Assembly (NCBI GenBank): GCA_964523795.1
Contig: CAZGAO010000013.1
Coordinates: 12,594 to 76,593 of the forward strand
Length of the DNA: 64,000 nucleotides
Source of the DNA: SABY01 sp964523795
GTDB lineage: Bacteria > Bacteroidota > Bacteroidia > Bacteroidales > 4484-276
Direction: 5' to 3'
A program made the translations under genes and the position numbers. Numbering within the stretch: position 1 is the stretch's first letter; each line of letters opens with the position of its first letter. Below the pieces are notes generated by a model. It worked only from the letters and a program-made list of their open reading frames with translations, made no database searches and had not been told where the DNA came from. Below, one piece after another: positions 1 through 8,177 of this stretch.

Positions 1-1199
1 AAACCGGCCACCCCATAGCTGCATTGCTGCAAATAGTTTAACAGCGAGCGATAGTTCCATTGCCAATGGTTTTCGAGCGTATTTGTTGCCAGTTTTTTGG
101 TGTTGGATAATTCCATGGTTACTTCGCGACAGTGACGAAAATAGTTCATGTAGTCCTGCCGCCCGCCGCTTATCGAATACCAGGCATAGCCATTGGTGAT
201 GCCGTTAACAAAGCCATCGAGGTAGGATGAGGGCGCGTAAAGATGCGCGGTGTCGGCATATTCGCGGCTTACAAACTGCCACCAGCCATCGTCGGCAGCA
301 AGCCGCGACCAGGTATCCCAGGGGTAGTTGATTACTTCGGCACCGGCGTGGATATTGGCCGACATCACAAAGTCGTTTTCTTCGGCCAACTGCATAAAAG
401 CCATTGTCTCCGCCTGCCAGGCTTTGCCATCGGGATGGGGGCCATCCTCGGCATCGGGATAATTGCGATTCAAATCCACATTGTTTGCATTATAGCGTGT
501 GGAACCCCAAACGGTGGAGTTGCCACCGGCAAAAGTGCCATCGGGGTTGGCCAGCGGGTTAATCCAGATCTCGATATTGTCGAGCGTTTGTGTGATGTCG
601 GGATCGATGCCGTAATTGCTCAATAAATGATCGGCAAGGCGCAAGAGCAAAATATAGCCCACCAGCTCATCGCCATGAATAGTGCCGGTGTAGAGAAACT
701 TAGGCTCTGCCTCGCGCACAGCTACATTGGCCGAAATTTTGAGCATCATCAGCTCGCGTCCTTCACCACTTTGCCCTATGCTAAATGATTGGCAAAGGCT
801 GGGATAATCGCTGGCAAACTGATTCATCATAGCAAGGTAGGCCTCGTAAGTGGGATAAAAATCCCAGGTATCGATATCTTTTCTTGTTATTTCGGATTTC
901 ATTTTTGGATATTCGCCACTTTCGCCAGGCTTGGGCAAAATTTGATAAGGAAGGTCGAATTTTAAAAAGGAATCAAATTCCTCGCGATTTGCGTAAGCAA
1001 AAATCTGATCCTCCTTGATATCATCGATCGAAATACAGCGCGATAATTTTTGAATTTTGGCCTCATCAGGCACAGAAAAACTAAAATACATCTCACCGGC
1101 ATTTTCAAAGTAAGGATGGTGTCGGTCTTGCTGTGCCTGTATTTCATTTCCCGCAAGAAAAAATAAAACAAGAATAAAGAAGGGCAGAATAGTTTTCAT
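1..1199 (-). CDS. Secreted M14 zinc carboxypeptidase, C-terminus cut by window edge
   Basis: The gene reads leftward from an ATG at 1199 and runs off the window, so at least 399 residues are present. Residues 1-22 form a signal peptide (MKTILPFFILVLFF...) ending near AQ. The catalytic M14 peptidase domain shows the zinc ligands H175 and E178 in TGTIHGDELV, H284 in SANIHAGAEV, and the general-base glutamate E363 in EVTMELS. M14 enzymes remove C-terminal residues from peptides with one Zn2+. The product should act in the periplasm or outside the cell. In this phylum such proteins often carry a C-terminal type IX secretion domain, but that end is not visible. A TATCTTTG promoter box lies just upstream (minus strand, 1219-1226). 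Confidence 0.9.
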   Translation of the reverse strand, partial: MKTILPFFILVLFFLAGNEIQAQQDRHHPYFENAGEMYFSFSVPDEAKIQKLSRCISIDDIKEDQIFAYANREEFDSFLKFDLPYQILPKPGESGEYPKMKSEITRKDIDTWDFYPTYEAYLAMMNQFASDYPSLCQSFSIGQSGEGRELMMLKISANVAVREAEPKFLYTGTIHGDELVGYILLLRLADHLLSNYGIDPDITQTLDNIEIWINPLANPDGTFAGGNSTVWGSTRYNANNVDLNRNYPDAEDGPHPDGKAWQAETMAFMQLAEENDFVMSANIHAGAEVINYPWDTWSRLAADDGWWQFVSREYADTAHLYAPSSYLDGFVNGITNGYAWYSISGGRQDYMNYFRHCREVTMELSNTKKLATNTLENHWQWNYRSLLNYLQQCSYGVAG

Positions 1200-1218
1200 T
1201 AGGATTCGTTTTGGTTTC

Positions 1219-1226
1219 CAAAGATA
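1219..1226 (-). promoter_or_regulatory. Bacteroidota -7 box of the M14 peptidase gene
   Basis: On the minus strand this reads TATCTTTG, an exact match to the TAnnTTTG -7 element of Bacteroidota housekeeping promoters. It lies 20 bp before the ATG at 1199. Confidence 0.55.
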
Positions 1227-1242
1227 ACGTTTCCTTTGTTTC

Positions 1243-1250
1243 TATCTTTG
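1243..1250 (+). promoter_or_regulatory. Bacteroidota -7 box of the GNAT gene
   Basis: TATCTTTG matches TAnnTTTG exactly and lies 49 bp before the ATG at 1299. With the box at 1219-1226 it makes a compact divergent promoter. Confidence 0.6.
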
Positions 1251-1298
1251 CGGCGCACGCAAAAATGGAAGAACTGAAAATAATACTAAGCGTATTTT

Positions 1299-1838
1299 AT
1301 GATTGATGTTATTAATGTTGAAAAAGAACTCTACCTGCGGCGGATCACGCATGAGGATGCCGAGGAAGTTTTTGATTTGATTGATCGTAACCGGCAGCAT
1401 CTGCGCACCTGGCTTCCCTTTGTTGATACAACTTACACGGCTAACAATACTCATGCTTTTATCGAGCAATTGCAAAAACCCTATTGCCGCGAAATGGTTT
1501 TTACGATTTGTTACCAGGATGCTATCACTGGCTTAATTGGATTTAAAGACATCGACCAGCCCAACCACCGTCTGGAAATAGGCTATTGGATTTCTGCCGA
1601 AAATCAGGGCAAGGGCATTGTTACCGATGTTTGCCGGGCTTTGATCAACAAAGCTTTTACGCGCCTAAAAATGAATAGGATTCAGATAAAATGTGGGATT
1701 GGAAATGCGCGCAGTAGCAATGTGCCCAAACGACTGGGTTTTTCTTTGGAGGGTATCGAACGTGCGGGTGAAAAACACAGAAACAGCTTTATCGATCTTG
1801 AGGTATATAGTCTTTTAAAGGCCGAGTGGAAAGGCTGA
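1299..1838 (+). CDS. GNAT N-acetyltransferase, RimJ/RimL type
   Basis: This 179-residue protein matches the RimJ/RimL branch of the GNAT fold, which transfers acetyl from acetyl-CoA to N-termini of ribosomal proteins or to small amines. The acetyl-CoA loop is visible as ENQGKGIVTDV around residues 105-115, preceded by the strand LEIGYWIS. The C-terminal part SSNVPKRLGFSLEGI is the typical closing beta-bulge region. Length is normal for the family. The true acceptor cannot be read from sequence. It stands alone, transcribed away from the M14 gene. Confidence 0.85.
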   Translation: MIDVINVEKELYLRRITHEDAEEVFDLIDRNRQHLRTWLPFVDTTYTANNTHAFIEQLQKPYCREMVFTICYQDAITGLIGFKDIDQPNHRLEIGYWISAENQGKGIVTDVCRALINKAFTRLKMNRIQIKCGIGNARSSNVPKRLGFSLEGIERAGEKHRNSFIDLEVYSLLKAEWKG

Positions 1839-1904
1839 TAAGGCGGGCCAATTCATTTAGAGTATGATGGTCTGCTGAAAGATTGAGAAATATAATATGA
1901 TCGG

Positions 1905-2123
1905 TTGATGCAAAGATTGAGCAAAGGGGTAGGCGATAAAGGCTTGTTACGTTTGATCAACCCCTACTTGAAAGTCGGAATGATGTCAGATGGTTTGGAG
2001 GAGCAGCGCATAGCCGGAATGCCAAAGGACGGGCCACTCTCGCTGTTATTTTCCAACATTGTACTTGACGAGCTAAATCGGGCTATTATCATTAGAAACC
2101 CGGATGCAGGTTCAAAAGGTTAA
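1905..2123 (+). pseudogene. Group II intron reverse transcriptase fragment (dead)
   Basis: A 72-residue open stretch resembles the middle of a group II intron-encoded reverse transcriptase (LtrA type). GDKGLLRLINPYLKVGM matches the RT2-RT3 helix region, and GMPKDGPLSLLFSNIVLDEL matches RT motif 4, normally GTPQGGPLSPLLSNIYLDEL. The intact PQGG is decayed to PKDG. The catalytic YADD motif, thumb, maturase and endonuclease domains are missing, and stops follow at once. It is a relic, not an active mobile element. No intron RNA domain V could be recognised nearby. Confidence 0.75.
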
Positions 2124-2356
2124 TAGAAACCATCTTGGTCCCGCAGGTGCGGGATGTCAGGTGATGTGGGGGGGGGAGGCAGTGGCGCAAGCCGCTTCCT
2201 ATCCGATTAGCATAACAAAATTAACATGATTCGAAAAAACCCGGTACAGCCTGTCCCGCCCATGCGGGAGGTTTCGCTATTTGAATATTGCTGCCGCCAT
2301 AATCAGATTTCATAAAATCATTTTGTTAAAGAGTTTCGTGAATAAATCTTTACGAA

Positions 2357-2428
2357 ACCATGCTATGACTATAACAGCGGATAACCAATAACGGATAATT
2401 AACAATGGCTCCAAGCCAAGCTATGACT
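2357..2428 (+). repeat. Two copies of the AGCCATGCTATGACT-type short repeat
   Basis: ACCATGCTATGACT (2357-2370) and AGCCAAGCTATGACT (2414-2428) are variants of a short motif that recurs at 10535-10621 and 21657-21689. The rest of 1839-2491 holds the RT relic, a run of G at 2168-2176 and small GC palindromes (CCCGCAGGTGCGGG near 2140). No other gene is seen there. Confidence 0.5.
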
Positions 2429-2442
2429 ATCAAAACGATTAT

Positions 2443-2450
2443 TATCTTTG
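2443..2450 (+). promoter_or_regulatory. -7 box of the cyclophilin gene
   Basis: TATCTTTG, an exact TAnnTTTG match, is 42 bp before the ATG at 2492. Confidence 0.6.
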
Positions 2451-2491
2451 CCGCCTGTTTATTTATTAATCAAATTTAAAATTTACAAGAA

Positions 2492-2926
2492 ATGACAAAA
2501 GGCGAAATCAAGACCAAATATGGGGTGATGAAAATTGAATTTTATGATGAAGATGCGCCCGCAACGGTGGCTAATTTTGTAAAACTGGCTAAAGATGGCT
2601 ATTACAATGCACTCAATTTTCATCGCGTTATTCCCGACTTTGTAATTCAGGGTGGATGCCCTAAAGGTGATGGCACTGGCGGCCCGGGTTATAACATCGA
2701 CTGCGAGCTGGATGGCGAGAACCAATATCACGACCGGGGCGTGCTGTCGATGGCACATGCTGGCCGCAATACCGGAGGATCGCAATTTTTTATATGCCAC
2801 AGCCGCAATAATACCGCCCACCTCGACAGGAATCATACTTGCTTTGGAAAAGTGGTAGAAGGCGTGGAAATTGTAGATATGATTCGCAAAGGAGACCAGA
2901 TAGAAAAAGTTACTATCCTGGATTAG
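2492..2926 (+). CDS. ppiB: Peptidyl-prolyl cis-trans isomerase, cyclophilin type
   Basis: This 144-residue cyclophilin catalyses cis-trans isomerisation of Xaa-Pro bonds. The active-site arginine is in FHRVIPDFVIQGG (about residues 44-56), followed by the GTGGPGY loop and the SQFFIC strand of the binding pocket. There is no signal peptide, so it is a cytoplasmic single-domain enzyme of the short bacterial type. It begins MTKGEIKTKYGVMKIEFYDE and has its own promoter. Its stop codon overlaps by 4 bp the stop of the convergent merR-like gene. Confidence 0.93.
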   Translation: MTKGEIKTKYGVMKIEFYDEDAPATVANFVKLAKDGYYNALNFHRVIPDFVIQGGCPKGDGTGGPGYNIDCELDGENQYHDRGVLSMAHAGRNTGGSQFFICHSRNNTAHLDRNHTCFGKVVEGVEIVDMIRKGDQIEKVTILD

Positions 2927-3246
2927 AGTTCCGCTTTCAGTTCTTCGAGAAAAGACCGGATTTTTTTTAACGACCGCACCACTTCAGCCTTGTCGATGGT
3001 GTCGGTCTTATTTTGTGCCAGTTTGGTACGTGCCCCTTGCAGCGTGAAGCCGCGCTCCTTGACCAGGTGATAAATGGTGTGTAGATTTTTTACATCCTCG
3101 GGGCGAAACAGGCGGTTGCCTTTTTTGTTTTTTGCCGGTTTTATAATGTCAAACTCCTTTTCCCAAAAACGCACCAGCGAAGTGCTCACTTCCAGCATTT
3201 GCGCTACTTCGCCAATGGTGTAATATAATTTTTCGGGTGGGAGCAT
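2923..3246 (-). CDS. MerR-family transcriptional regulator
   Basis: This 107-residue protein has the MerR winged helix-turn-helix at residues 7-75 (YYTIGEVAQMLEVSTSLVRF, then a wing around NRLFRPEDV), followed by a short helix. No cysteine or other effector-binding C-terminal domain is present, so it is a minimal MerR that probably responds to no small ligand on its own. The gene starts 4 bp after the stop of the M23 peptidase gene, so the two are co-transcribed. A short MerR next to an M23 peptidase and divergent alaS is a common order in Bacteroidota (recall). Confidence 0.85.
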   Translation of the reverse strand: MLPPEKLYYTIGEVAQMLEVSTSLVRFWEKEFDIIKPAKNKKGNRLFRPEDVKNLHTIYHLVKERGFTLQGARTKLAQNKTDTIDKAEVVRSLKKIRSFLEELKAEL

Positions 3247-3249
3247 CGT

Positions 3250-4221
3250 CTAATCCATTGTTTGCGAGGGTTGCTCCGAGCGTTTCAATATCAATTCGTA
3301 TTCTTCGGGTGTGATGTCGTTGAAGAAAAAGTTGATGGGATCGATTACCTTGCTGTTTTTCCTTACTTCGTAGTGCAGGTGCGGGGCGGTAGATTTGCCG
3401 GTGTTGCCCACGTGGGCAATTACCTGTCCCCGTTTTATTTGTTGGCCTTTTTTTACCAAAATCTCATCGCAGTGTGCATAAAATGTTTGATAGCCAAAGC
3501 CATGATTTACCTCAACACTATTTCCGTAGGCTCGTTTCGATTTTACAATTTTGCCCACCACACCATCGCCGGTGGCATATATTTCGGTTCCCTCTGGTGC
3601 GCTAAAGTCCACGCCCTCATGAAATTTCATCACCTTGTAAAAGGGATCCATGCGATAGCCAAAATAGGATGATAACCGTTTCAGGTCCTTGTTGCTGATG
3701 GGCTGAATAGCTGGCATGGCCGAAAGAAATTTGGCCTTATTTTTAGCCATCTCAAATACCTCATCGTACGACTTGGATTGTACCACCATCTGGCTGGTGA
3801 TTTTGTCGAGCTTTTGAGTGGTTTCGATCAGCACCTCCGAATTGCGGAATCCCTCCAGCCTGGCATATCTGTCGCTGCCGCCAAAGCCCGCCATGCGCAG
3901 CTCATCGGGCACAGGCTCGGCCTCGAAGATGACACGGTAAATGTTGTCATCCCTTTCCTGGATATCGTTCAACACCGTGTTGACCTGCTCGAGCTTGTCG
4001 TTGATTATCTTGTATTGCAGTTGCATCTGCGAAAGCTCACGTTTGAGTATTCTTTCTTTGGGAGAATCGAAAAAGTTGTAGGCTACAAACAGCACGGCTA
4101 CACTAATAACAGCAACTACCGAGAGCCATAGAATCAAACGACCGATAACCTTGCGCAGCGGGCGTTTTGCTTTTTCGAAAGTGAGCGTGTGATGATTGAA
4201 AAAAAACTTTTCCTTAGCCAT
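3250..4221 (-). CDS. Membrane-anchored M23 (LytM) peptidoglycan endopeptidase
   Basis: This 323-residue protein has one transmembrane helix (about 25-50), a coiled-coil periplasmic stretch (about 55-110) and a C-terminal M23 domain (about 195-305). Zinc-site residues are visible in HEGVDFS and in the HLHYE motif near the end. M23 peptidases cut peptide cross-bridges in the cell wall. With both HxxxD and HxH present, the site looks intact, in contrast to degenerate EnvC/NlpD activators. It is likely involved in envelope growth. Downstream merR is co-transcribed and alaS is divergent. Confidence 0.9.
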   Translation of the reverse strand: MAKEKFFFNHHTLTFEKAKRPLRKVIGRLILWLSVVAVISVAVLFVAYNFFDSPKERILKRELSQMQLQYKIINDKLEQVNTVLNDIQERDDNIYRVIFEAEPVPDELRMAGFGGSDRYARLEGFRNSEVLIETTQKLDKITSQMVVQSKSYDEVFEMAKNKAKFLSAMPAIQPISNKDLKRLSSYFGYRMDPFYKVMKFHEGVDFSAPEGTEIYATGDGVVGKIVKSKRAYGNSVEVNHGFGYQTFYAHCDEILVKKGQQIKRGQVIAHVGNTGKSTAPHLHYEVRKNSKVIDPINFFFNDITPEEYELILKRSEQPSQTMD

Positions 4222-4271
4222 AAATAATGGTGTGGCGTTTACAATAAGGGCGCGAAATTAAGTAAAAAAAC

Positions 4272-4279
4272 TAATTTTG
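4272..4279 (+). promoter_or_regulatory. Possible upstream promoter of alaS
   Basis: TAATTTTG fits TAnnTTTG and lies 144 bp before the alaS start. If used, it would give a long leader that contains the hairpin at 4296-4328. Confidence 0.4.
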
Positions 4280-4295
4280 CAAGTTTTAAACTAAG

Positions 4296-4328
4296 GCCTG
4301 GATTATCGTAATTACCAGGCATTTTTTT
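4296..4328 (+). terminator. Terminator-like hairpin in the alaS leader
   Basis: GCCTGG (4296-4301) pairs with CCAGGC (4315-4320) and is followed by ATTTTTTT. No plus-strand gene lies upstream, so it would act, if at all, as an attenuator of alaS. A second small hairpin, CCCCTGAAACAAGGGG, is at about 4350-4365. Confidence 0.4.
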
Positions 4329-4422
4329 AGCACAAATTAATTTATTAATGCCCCTGAAACAAGGGGATAGATTAAATAATTTATAATTACAAATCCGTAG
4401 TAATATCAAATCAACAAGCCCT

Positions 4423-7044
4423 ATGACATCCTCTGAAATAAGACGTACTTTTCTGGAATATTTTAAAGATAAACAGCACAAGATTGTTCCATCAGCACCG
4501 ATGGTTGTTAAGAACGACCCCACATTGATGTTTACCAATGCCGGCATGAATCAGTTTAAAGATATTTTTTTGGGAAATTCGCCTGTAAAATATTCGCGTA
4601 TTGCCGACACCCAAAAATGCCTGCGCGTTTCGGGTAAGCACAACGACCTGGACGAAGTTGGCCACGACACTTACCATCATACCATGTTCGAAATGTTGGG
4701 CAACTGGTCGTTTGGCGACTATTTTAAAAAAGATGCCATTGTCTGGGGATGGGATTTGCTGACCCGGGTTTATGGCCTGGATGGCAAAAATTTGTATGTT
4801 ACGGTTTTTGGCGGCGACCAAAGCGATGGGCTTCAGCCCGATGATGAAGCCAAGGGAATTTGGCAGGAATTTGTGGCCGATGATCATATTTTGTATGGCT
4901 CCAAAAAAGATAATTTTTGGGAGATGGGCGATTCCGGTCCTTGTGGCCCTTGTTCCGAGATCCACATCGATCTGCGCAGCGAGGAAGAAAAAGCCAAAGT
5001 TTCCGGACGCGATTTGGTAAACCACGACCATCCCGAAGTAATCGAAATATGGAATCTGGTTTTTATCGAATTTAACCGCAAAGCCGATGGCAGCCTCCAT
5101 GCGCTGCCCGCCAAGCACGTGGATACAGGCATGGGTTTTGAGCGACTGACCATGGCCTTGCAGGGCAAGCGATCCAACTACGATACCGATGTTTTTCAAC
5201 CACTAATTCAGACTATTGCCCGGCTGGCCAATATCCAATATGGCCATGCCCGCAACACCGATGTGGCCATGCGCGTAATTGCCGACCATATCCGCGCCAT
5301 CGCTTTTGCTATCGCCGATGGGCAAATCCCTTCGAATAATAAGGCGGGTTATGTTATCCGCCGCATACTCCGCCGTGCCGTACGCTATGGTTTTACCTTT
5401 TTGGATTTTAAGGAACCCTTCCTCAAAAATCTGGTGCCGGTGCTGGTGAAAGAAATGGGCACCTTCTTCCCTGAATTGCAATCGCAGCAAAACCTGATTA
5501 TCCGCGTTATTGCCGAGGAGGAGCAAACTTTTCTGCGTACCCTGGCGCAGGGGATCAAGCGTTTTGAAAACTATACCGAAACCCTGGGCGATGAAAAGAT
5601 AGTAGCCGGGGATTTTGCTTTTGAACTCTTCGATACTTTCGGCTTTCCTATCGACCTTACCCAGGTAATGGCGCGCGAGAAAAAACTAAGCGTGGACATG
5701 AAGGGCTTTGCCGAGGGTCTCGAAATACAAAAAAACCGCTCGCGCCAGGCTGCCGAAAAAGATACCGATGACTGGGTGATTATCCATAAAGATACCAACG
5801 ATACTACGTTTTTGGGTTACGATATGCTGGAAGCCGATGTGGAGATTGTGAAATTTAGAAAGGTGAAAACCAAAAAGGAAAGCTATTATCAGGTGGTTTT
5901 AAACCAAACGCCTTTTTATGCCGAATCGGGCGGGCAGATGGGCGACCAGGGCCTGCTTGAAAGCGAAGATGAAAAGATTGAGATCAAAGACACACAAAAA
6001 GAAAACAATCTCATCATTCACATTATTGATAAGCTGCCCAGGGATGTTTCGACTTCCTTTACAGCCCGGGTGGATGGGCAAAAACGTCAGCTTACCATGA
6101 ACAATCACACGGCTACCCACCTGATGCACGCTGCTTTGAAACGCGTGCTGGGCGACCATGTGGAGCAGCGTGGCTCGATGGTGGGTGAAAACCGTCTGCG
6201 TTTCGACTTTTCGCACTTTGCCAAATTGAGCGAGGAGGAGATAAGGCAGGTTGAGCAGCTTGTGAATGTACGTATCAGGCAAAATATTGCTATTGACGAA
6301 AAGCGCGAGGTGCCCATCGAAGAGGCCAGGGCTATGGGAGCCGCCGCTCTTTTTGGCGAAAAGTATGGCGACCATGTGCGCGTTATCACCTTCGACCCGG
6401 AGTATTCGATTGAGTTTTGTGGGGGCACACATGTGCAAGCCACCGGGCAAATAGGGATGTTTAAAATTATTTCCGAGTCGGCGATTGCCGCTGGCATCCG
6501 TCGTATCGAAGCCATTACCGCCAATAAGGTGGAAGACCGCTTGAATGAGCAGGAACTTTTGTTGGATAAATTTAAGGAAGTATTAAAAAATCCCAAGGAG
6601 CCGCTTAAGGCAGTACAGGTGCTTATTGATGAGAAAAAGGATTTGGAAAAACAACTCGAAGGGCTGAAAAACGAAAAAGTAGCCACACTAAAAAATACCC
6701 TGAAAGAGAATGCAGAGCAGATTAACGGGATTAATTTTGTGGCTTACAAACTGGATGGCGATGCGCAATTGGCCAAAAACCTGGCTTTCCAGATGAAGGA
6801 TATTGTGGAAAATCTGGTCTTGGTTATTGGCAACGAAAACCAGGGCAAGGCCAATCTTACGATTTTGGTTTCGGACGTGCTGGCTGCCGACAAAAAATAC
6901 AATGCCGGACAAATCATTCGCGAAATAGCTATCGAAATACAGGGTGGGGGAGGAGGCCAGCCTCACTTTGCTACCGCTGGAGGTAAAAATCCTGCCGGAA
7001 TCGACAAGGCACTCCAAAAGGCAAGAGCCATTGTGGTGGGATAG
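4423..7044 (+). CDS. alaS: Alanyl-tRNA synthetase
   Basis: This 873-residue class II synthetase charges tRNA-Ala. The aminoacylation domain occupies about residues 1-440 (early motif VPSAPMVVKNDPTLMFTNAG). The editing domain has the zinc/active-site set H562, H566, C666 and H670 (HTATH and CGGTH motifs). A coiled coil at about 700-760 leads to the C-terminal C-Ala/DHHA1 domain ending in the glycine-rich GGGGGQPHFATAGG. All parts are present and the length is normal, so the enzyme should both charge tRNA and clear Ser-tRNA-Ala. It is divergent from the M23 gene. A possible attenuator lies in the leader. Confidence 0.98.
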   Translation: MTSSEIRRTFLEYFKDKQHKIVPSAPMVVKNDPTLMFTNAGMNQFKDIFLGNSPVKYSRIADTQKCLRVSGKHNDLDEVGHDTYHHTMFEMLGNWSFGDYFKKDAIVWGWDLLTRVYGLDGKNLYVTVFGGDQSDGLQPDDEAKGIWQEFVADDHILYGSKKDNFWEMGDSGPCGPCSEIHIDLRSEEEKAKVSGRDLVNHDHPEVIEIWNLVFIEFNRKADGSLHALPAKHVDTGMGFERLTMALQGKRSNYDTDVFQPLIQTIARLANIQYGHARNTDVAMRVIADHIRAIAFAIADGQIPSNNKAGYVIRRILRRAVRYGFTFLDFKEPFLKNLVPVLVKEMGTFFPELQSQQNLIIRVIAEEEQTFLRTLAQGIKRFENYTETLGDEKIVAGDFAFELFDTFGFPIDLTQVMAREKKLSVDMKGFAEGLEIQKNRSRQAAEKDTDDWVIIHKDTNDTTFLGYDMLEADVEIVKFRKVKTKKESYYQVVLNQTPFYAESGGQMGDQGLLESEDEKIEIKDTQKENNLIIHIIDKLPRDVSTSFTARVDGQKRQLTMNNHTATHLMHAALKRVLGDHVEQRGSMVGENRLRFDFSHFAKLSEEEIRQVEQLVNVRIRQNIAIDEKREVPIEEARAMGAAALFGEKYGDHVRVITFDPEYSIEFCGGTHVQATGQIGMFKIISESAIAAGIRRIEAITANKVEDRLNEQELLLDKFKEVLKNPKEPLKAVQVLIDEKKDLEKQLEGLKNEKVATLKNTLKENAEQINGINFVAYKLDGDAQLAKNLAFQMKDIVENLVLVIGNENQGKANLTILVSDVLAADKKYNAGQIIREIAIEIQGGGGGQPHFATAGGKNPAGIDKALQKARAIVVG

Positions 7045-7100
7045 ATTTATGTGTCGTTTCGATTTTTGTATTAGAATAGAAAACCTTATCATCTGCAAAA

Positions 7101-7227
7101 AACCTTAGTAGAAAAATGTAACCAAAACATATATCAACCTTACCTTATTTTTAACCTTACTCATAACAGGAATATAAAAATAAGGTAAGGTTGATTTGCC
7201 TCGATAGGATTTTTTCTATGAAGGTTT
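7101..7227. repeat. MITE-like element D, copy 1
   Basis: The left end AACCTTAGTAGAAAAATG and the right end TTTTTTCTATGAAGGTTT are imperfect inverted repeats. Inside lies a perfect 21-bp inverted repeat (7133-7153 with 7175-7195, starting ATCAACCTTACC). No coding capacity. The 18-bp left end is identical to that of the copy at 28176-28275. The element occupies most of the gene-free stretch between alaS and the flavodoxin gene (7045-7381), in which nothing else was recognised. Confidence 0.7.
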
Positions 7228-7381
7228 AGTATTAAAAATCGAGCTTATCTTGGTGCTGAGAATTGTTACCGTTTTGCAAAAAAGGCGAAATCCTTGTTTC
7301 TTTTGAACAAAGCCCGCAGCCACCTGTTTTTTTTGCAATTAAAAAATCGTTTTGTTATTAATCAAATTAAAAAATAAATAG

Positions 7382-7882
7382 ATGGCGAATATTGGAATTT
7401 TTTACGGCTCCTCCACCGGTAACACCGAAAAAGTTGCCGACCTTATCGTTGATGCCTTTGGTGGCGATGCGATTGCAATAAATGTTGAAGATGCTTCGGC
7501 CTCCGATCTGGATAAATACCCCTTCCTGATTTTTGGGATTTCTACCTGGGAACTGGGCGATTTTCAGGACGACTGGGCTGATTTTGTTGCCGAACTGGGC
7601 AAAGCAAAACTGAAAGATAAAAAGGTGGCAATTTTTGGTTTGGGCGACCAGGAAGCCTTCGGCGAGAGCTTTGCCGATGCTGCCGGAATGTTGTACAAAA
7701 CTTTGCAGCGCAAAACAAATATCGTGGGTCAATGGCCAGTTGCTGGCTACGATTTTATAGAATCGGAAGCAGTGAAAAATAAAAAGTTTGTGGGCTTAAT
7801 TATCGATGAAGACAACCAAAAAGGGCTGACTGCTCAGCGCGTGAAAGACTGGGTTGAATTGCTCAAGGGCGAATTTAAGTAA
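7382..7882 (+). CDS. Flavodoxin, long-chain type
   Basis: This 166-residue protein is a flavodoxin, a small FMN electron carrier that can replace ferredoxin. The FMN phosphate-binding loop FYGSSTGNTEKVA sits at residues 6-18, and the aromatic isoalloxazine loops are at GISTWELGDFQDDW (about 56-69) and GLGDQEAFGESF (about 87-98). Length fits long-chain flavodoxins of the FldA/NifF type. It is a single-gene unit. Ferredoxin/flavodoxin-dependent redox enzymes of the anaerobe are the likely partners (inference). Confidence 0.95.
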   Translation: MANIGIFYGSSTGNTEKVADLIVDAFGGDAIAINVEDASASDLDKYPFLIFGISTWELGDFQDDWADFVAELGKAKLKDKKVAIFGLGDQEAFGESFADAAGMLYKTLQRKTNIVGQWPVAGYDFIESEAVKNKKFVGLIIDEDNQKGLTAQRVKDWVELLKGEFK

Positions 7883-7945
7883 GTATAATATAAGCCACTA
7901 ACCCTTGCAGAACTTGGATTTGCTGCCATGAAGGGGATTGCAAGA

Positions 7946-8128
7946 TTAAAACTCCCTAATCACTTTTTGCACACCCACCTGCTTCCCGTTTTTATTGCTG
8001 ATGCTTTGCCCGCTGATATTGGAGATTTCCAGTTGCACTGATTTATAATCAGTGTCGCAACCAACAATGATCTGTTTGTTGGTAGGATGAGGATAAATCC
8101 TTATGCCATTTATTTTTTGATTAACCAA
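7946..8128 (-). pseudogene. Orphan type IX secretion sorting-domain fragment
   Basis: About 55 residues in an open minus-strand frame look like a T9SS type A C-terminal sorting domain: INGIRIYPHPTNKQIIV (usual pattern IYPNPT), then LEISNISGQSI and a C-terminal KVIREF before a natural stop. These domains end large secreted proteins. No passenger protein is upstream, because the kdsA promoter and gene begin at once. It is the tail of a lost secreted-protein gene. Confidence 0.6.
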
Positions 8129-8177
8129 CCATCAAAAAAAATCCCATCTTTGTCAAAGCAAATCAAAAGCATTTTTT

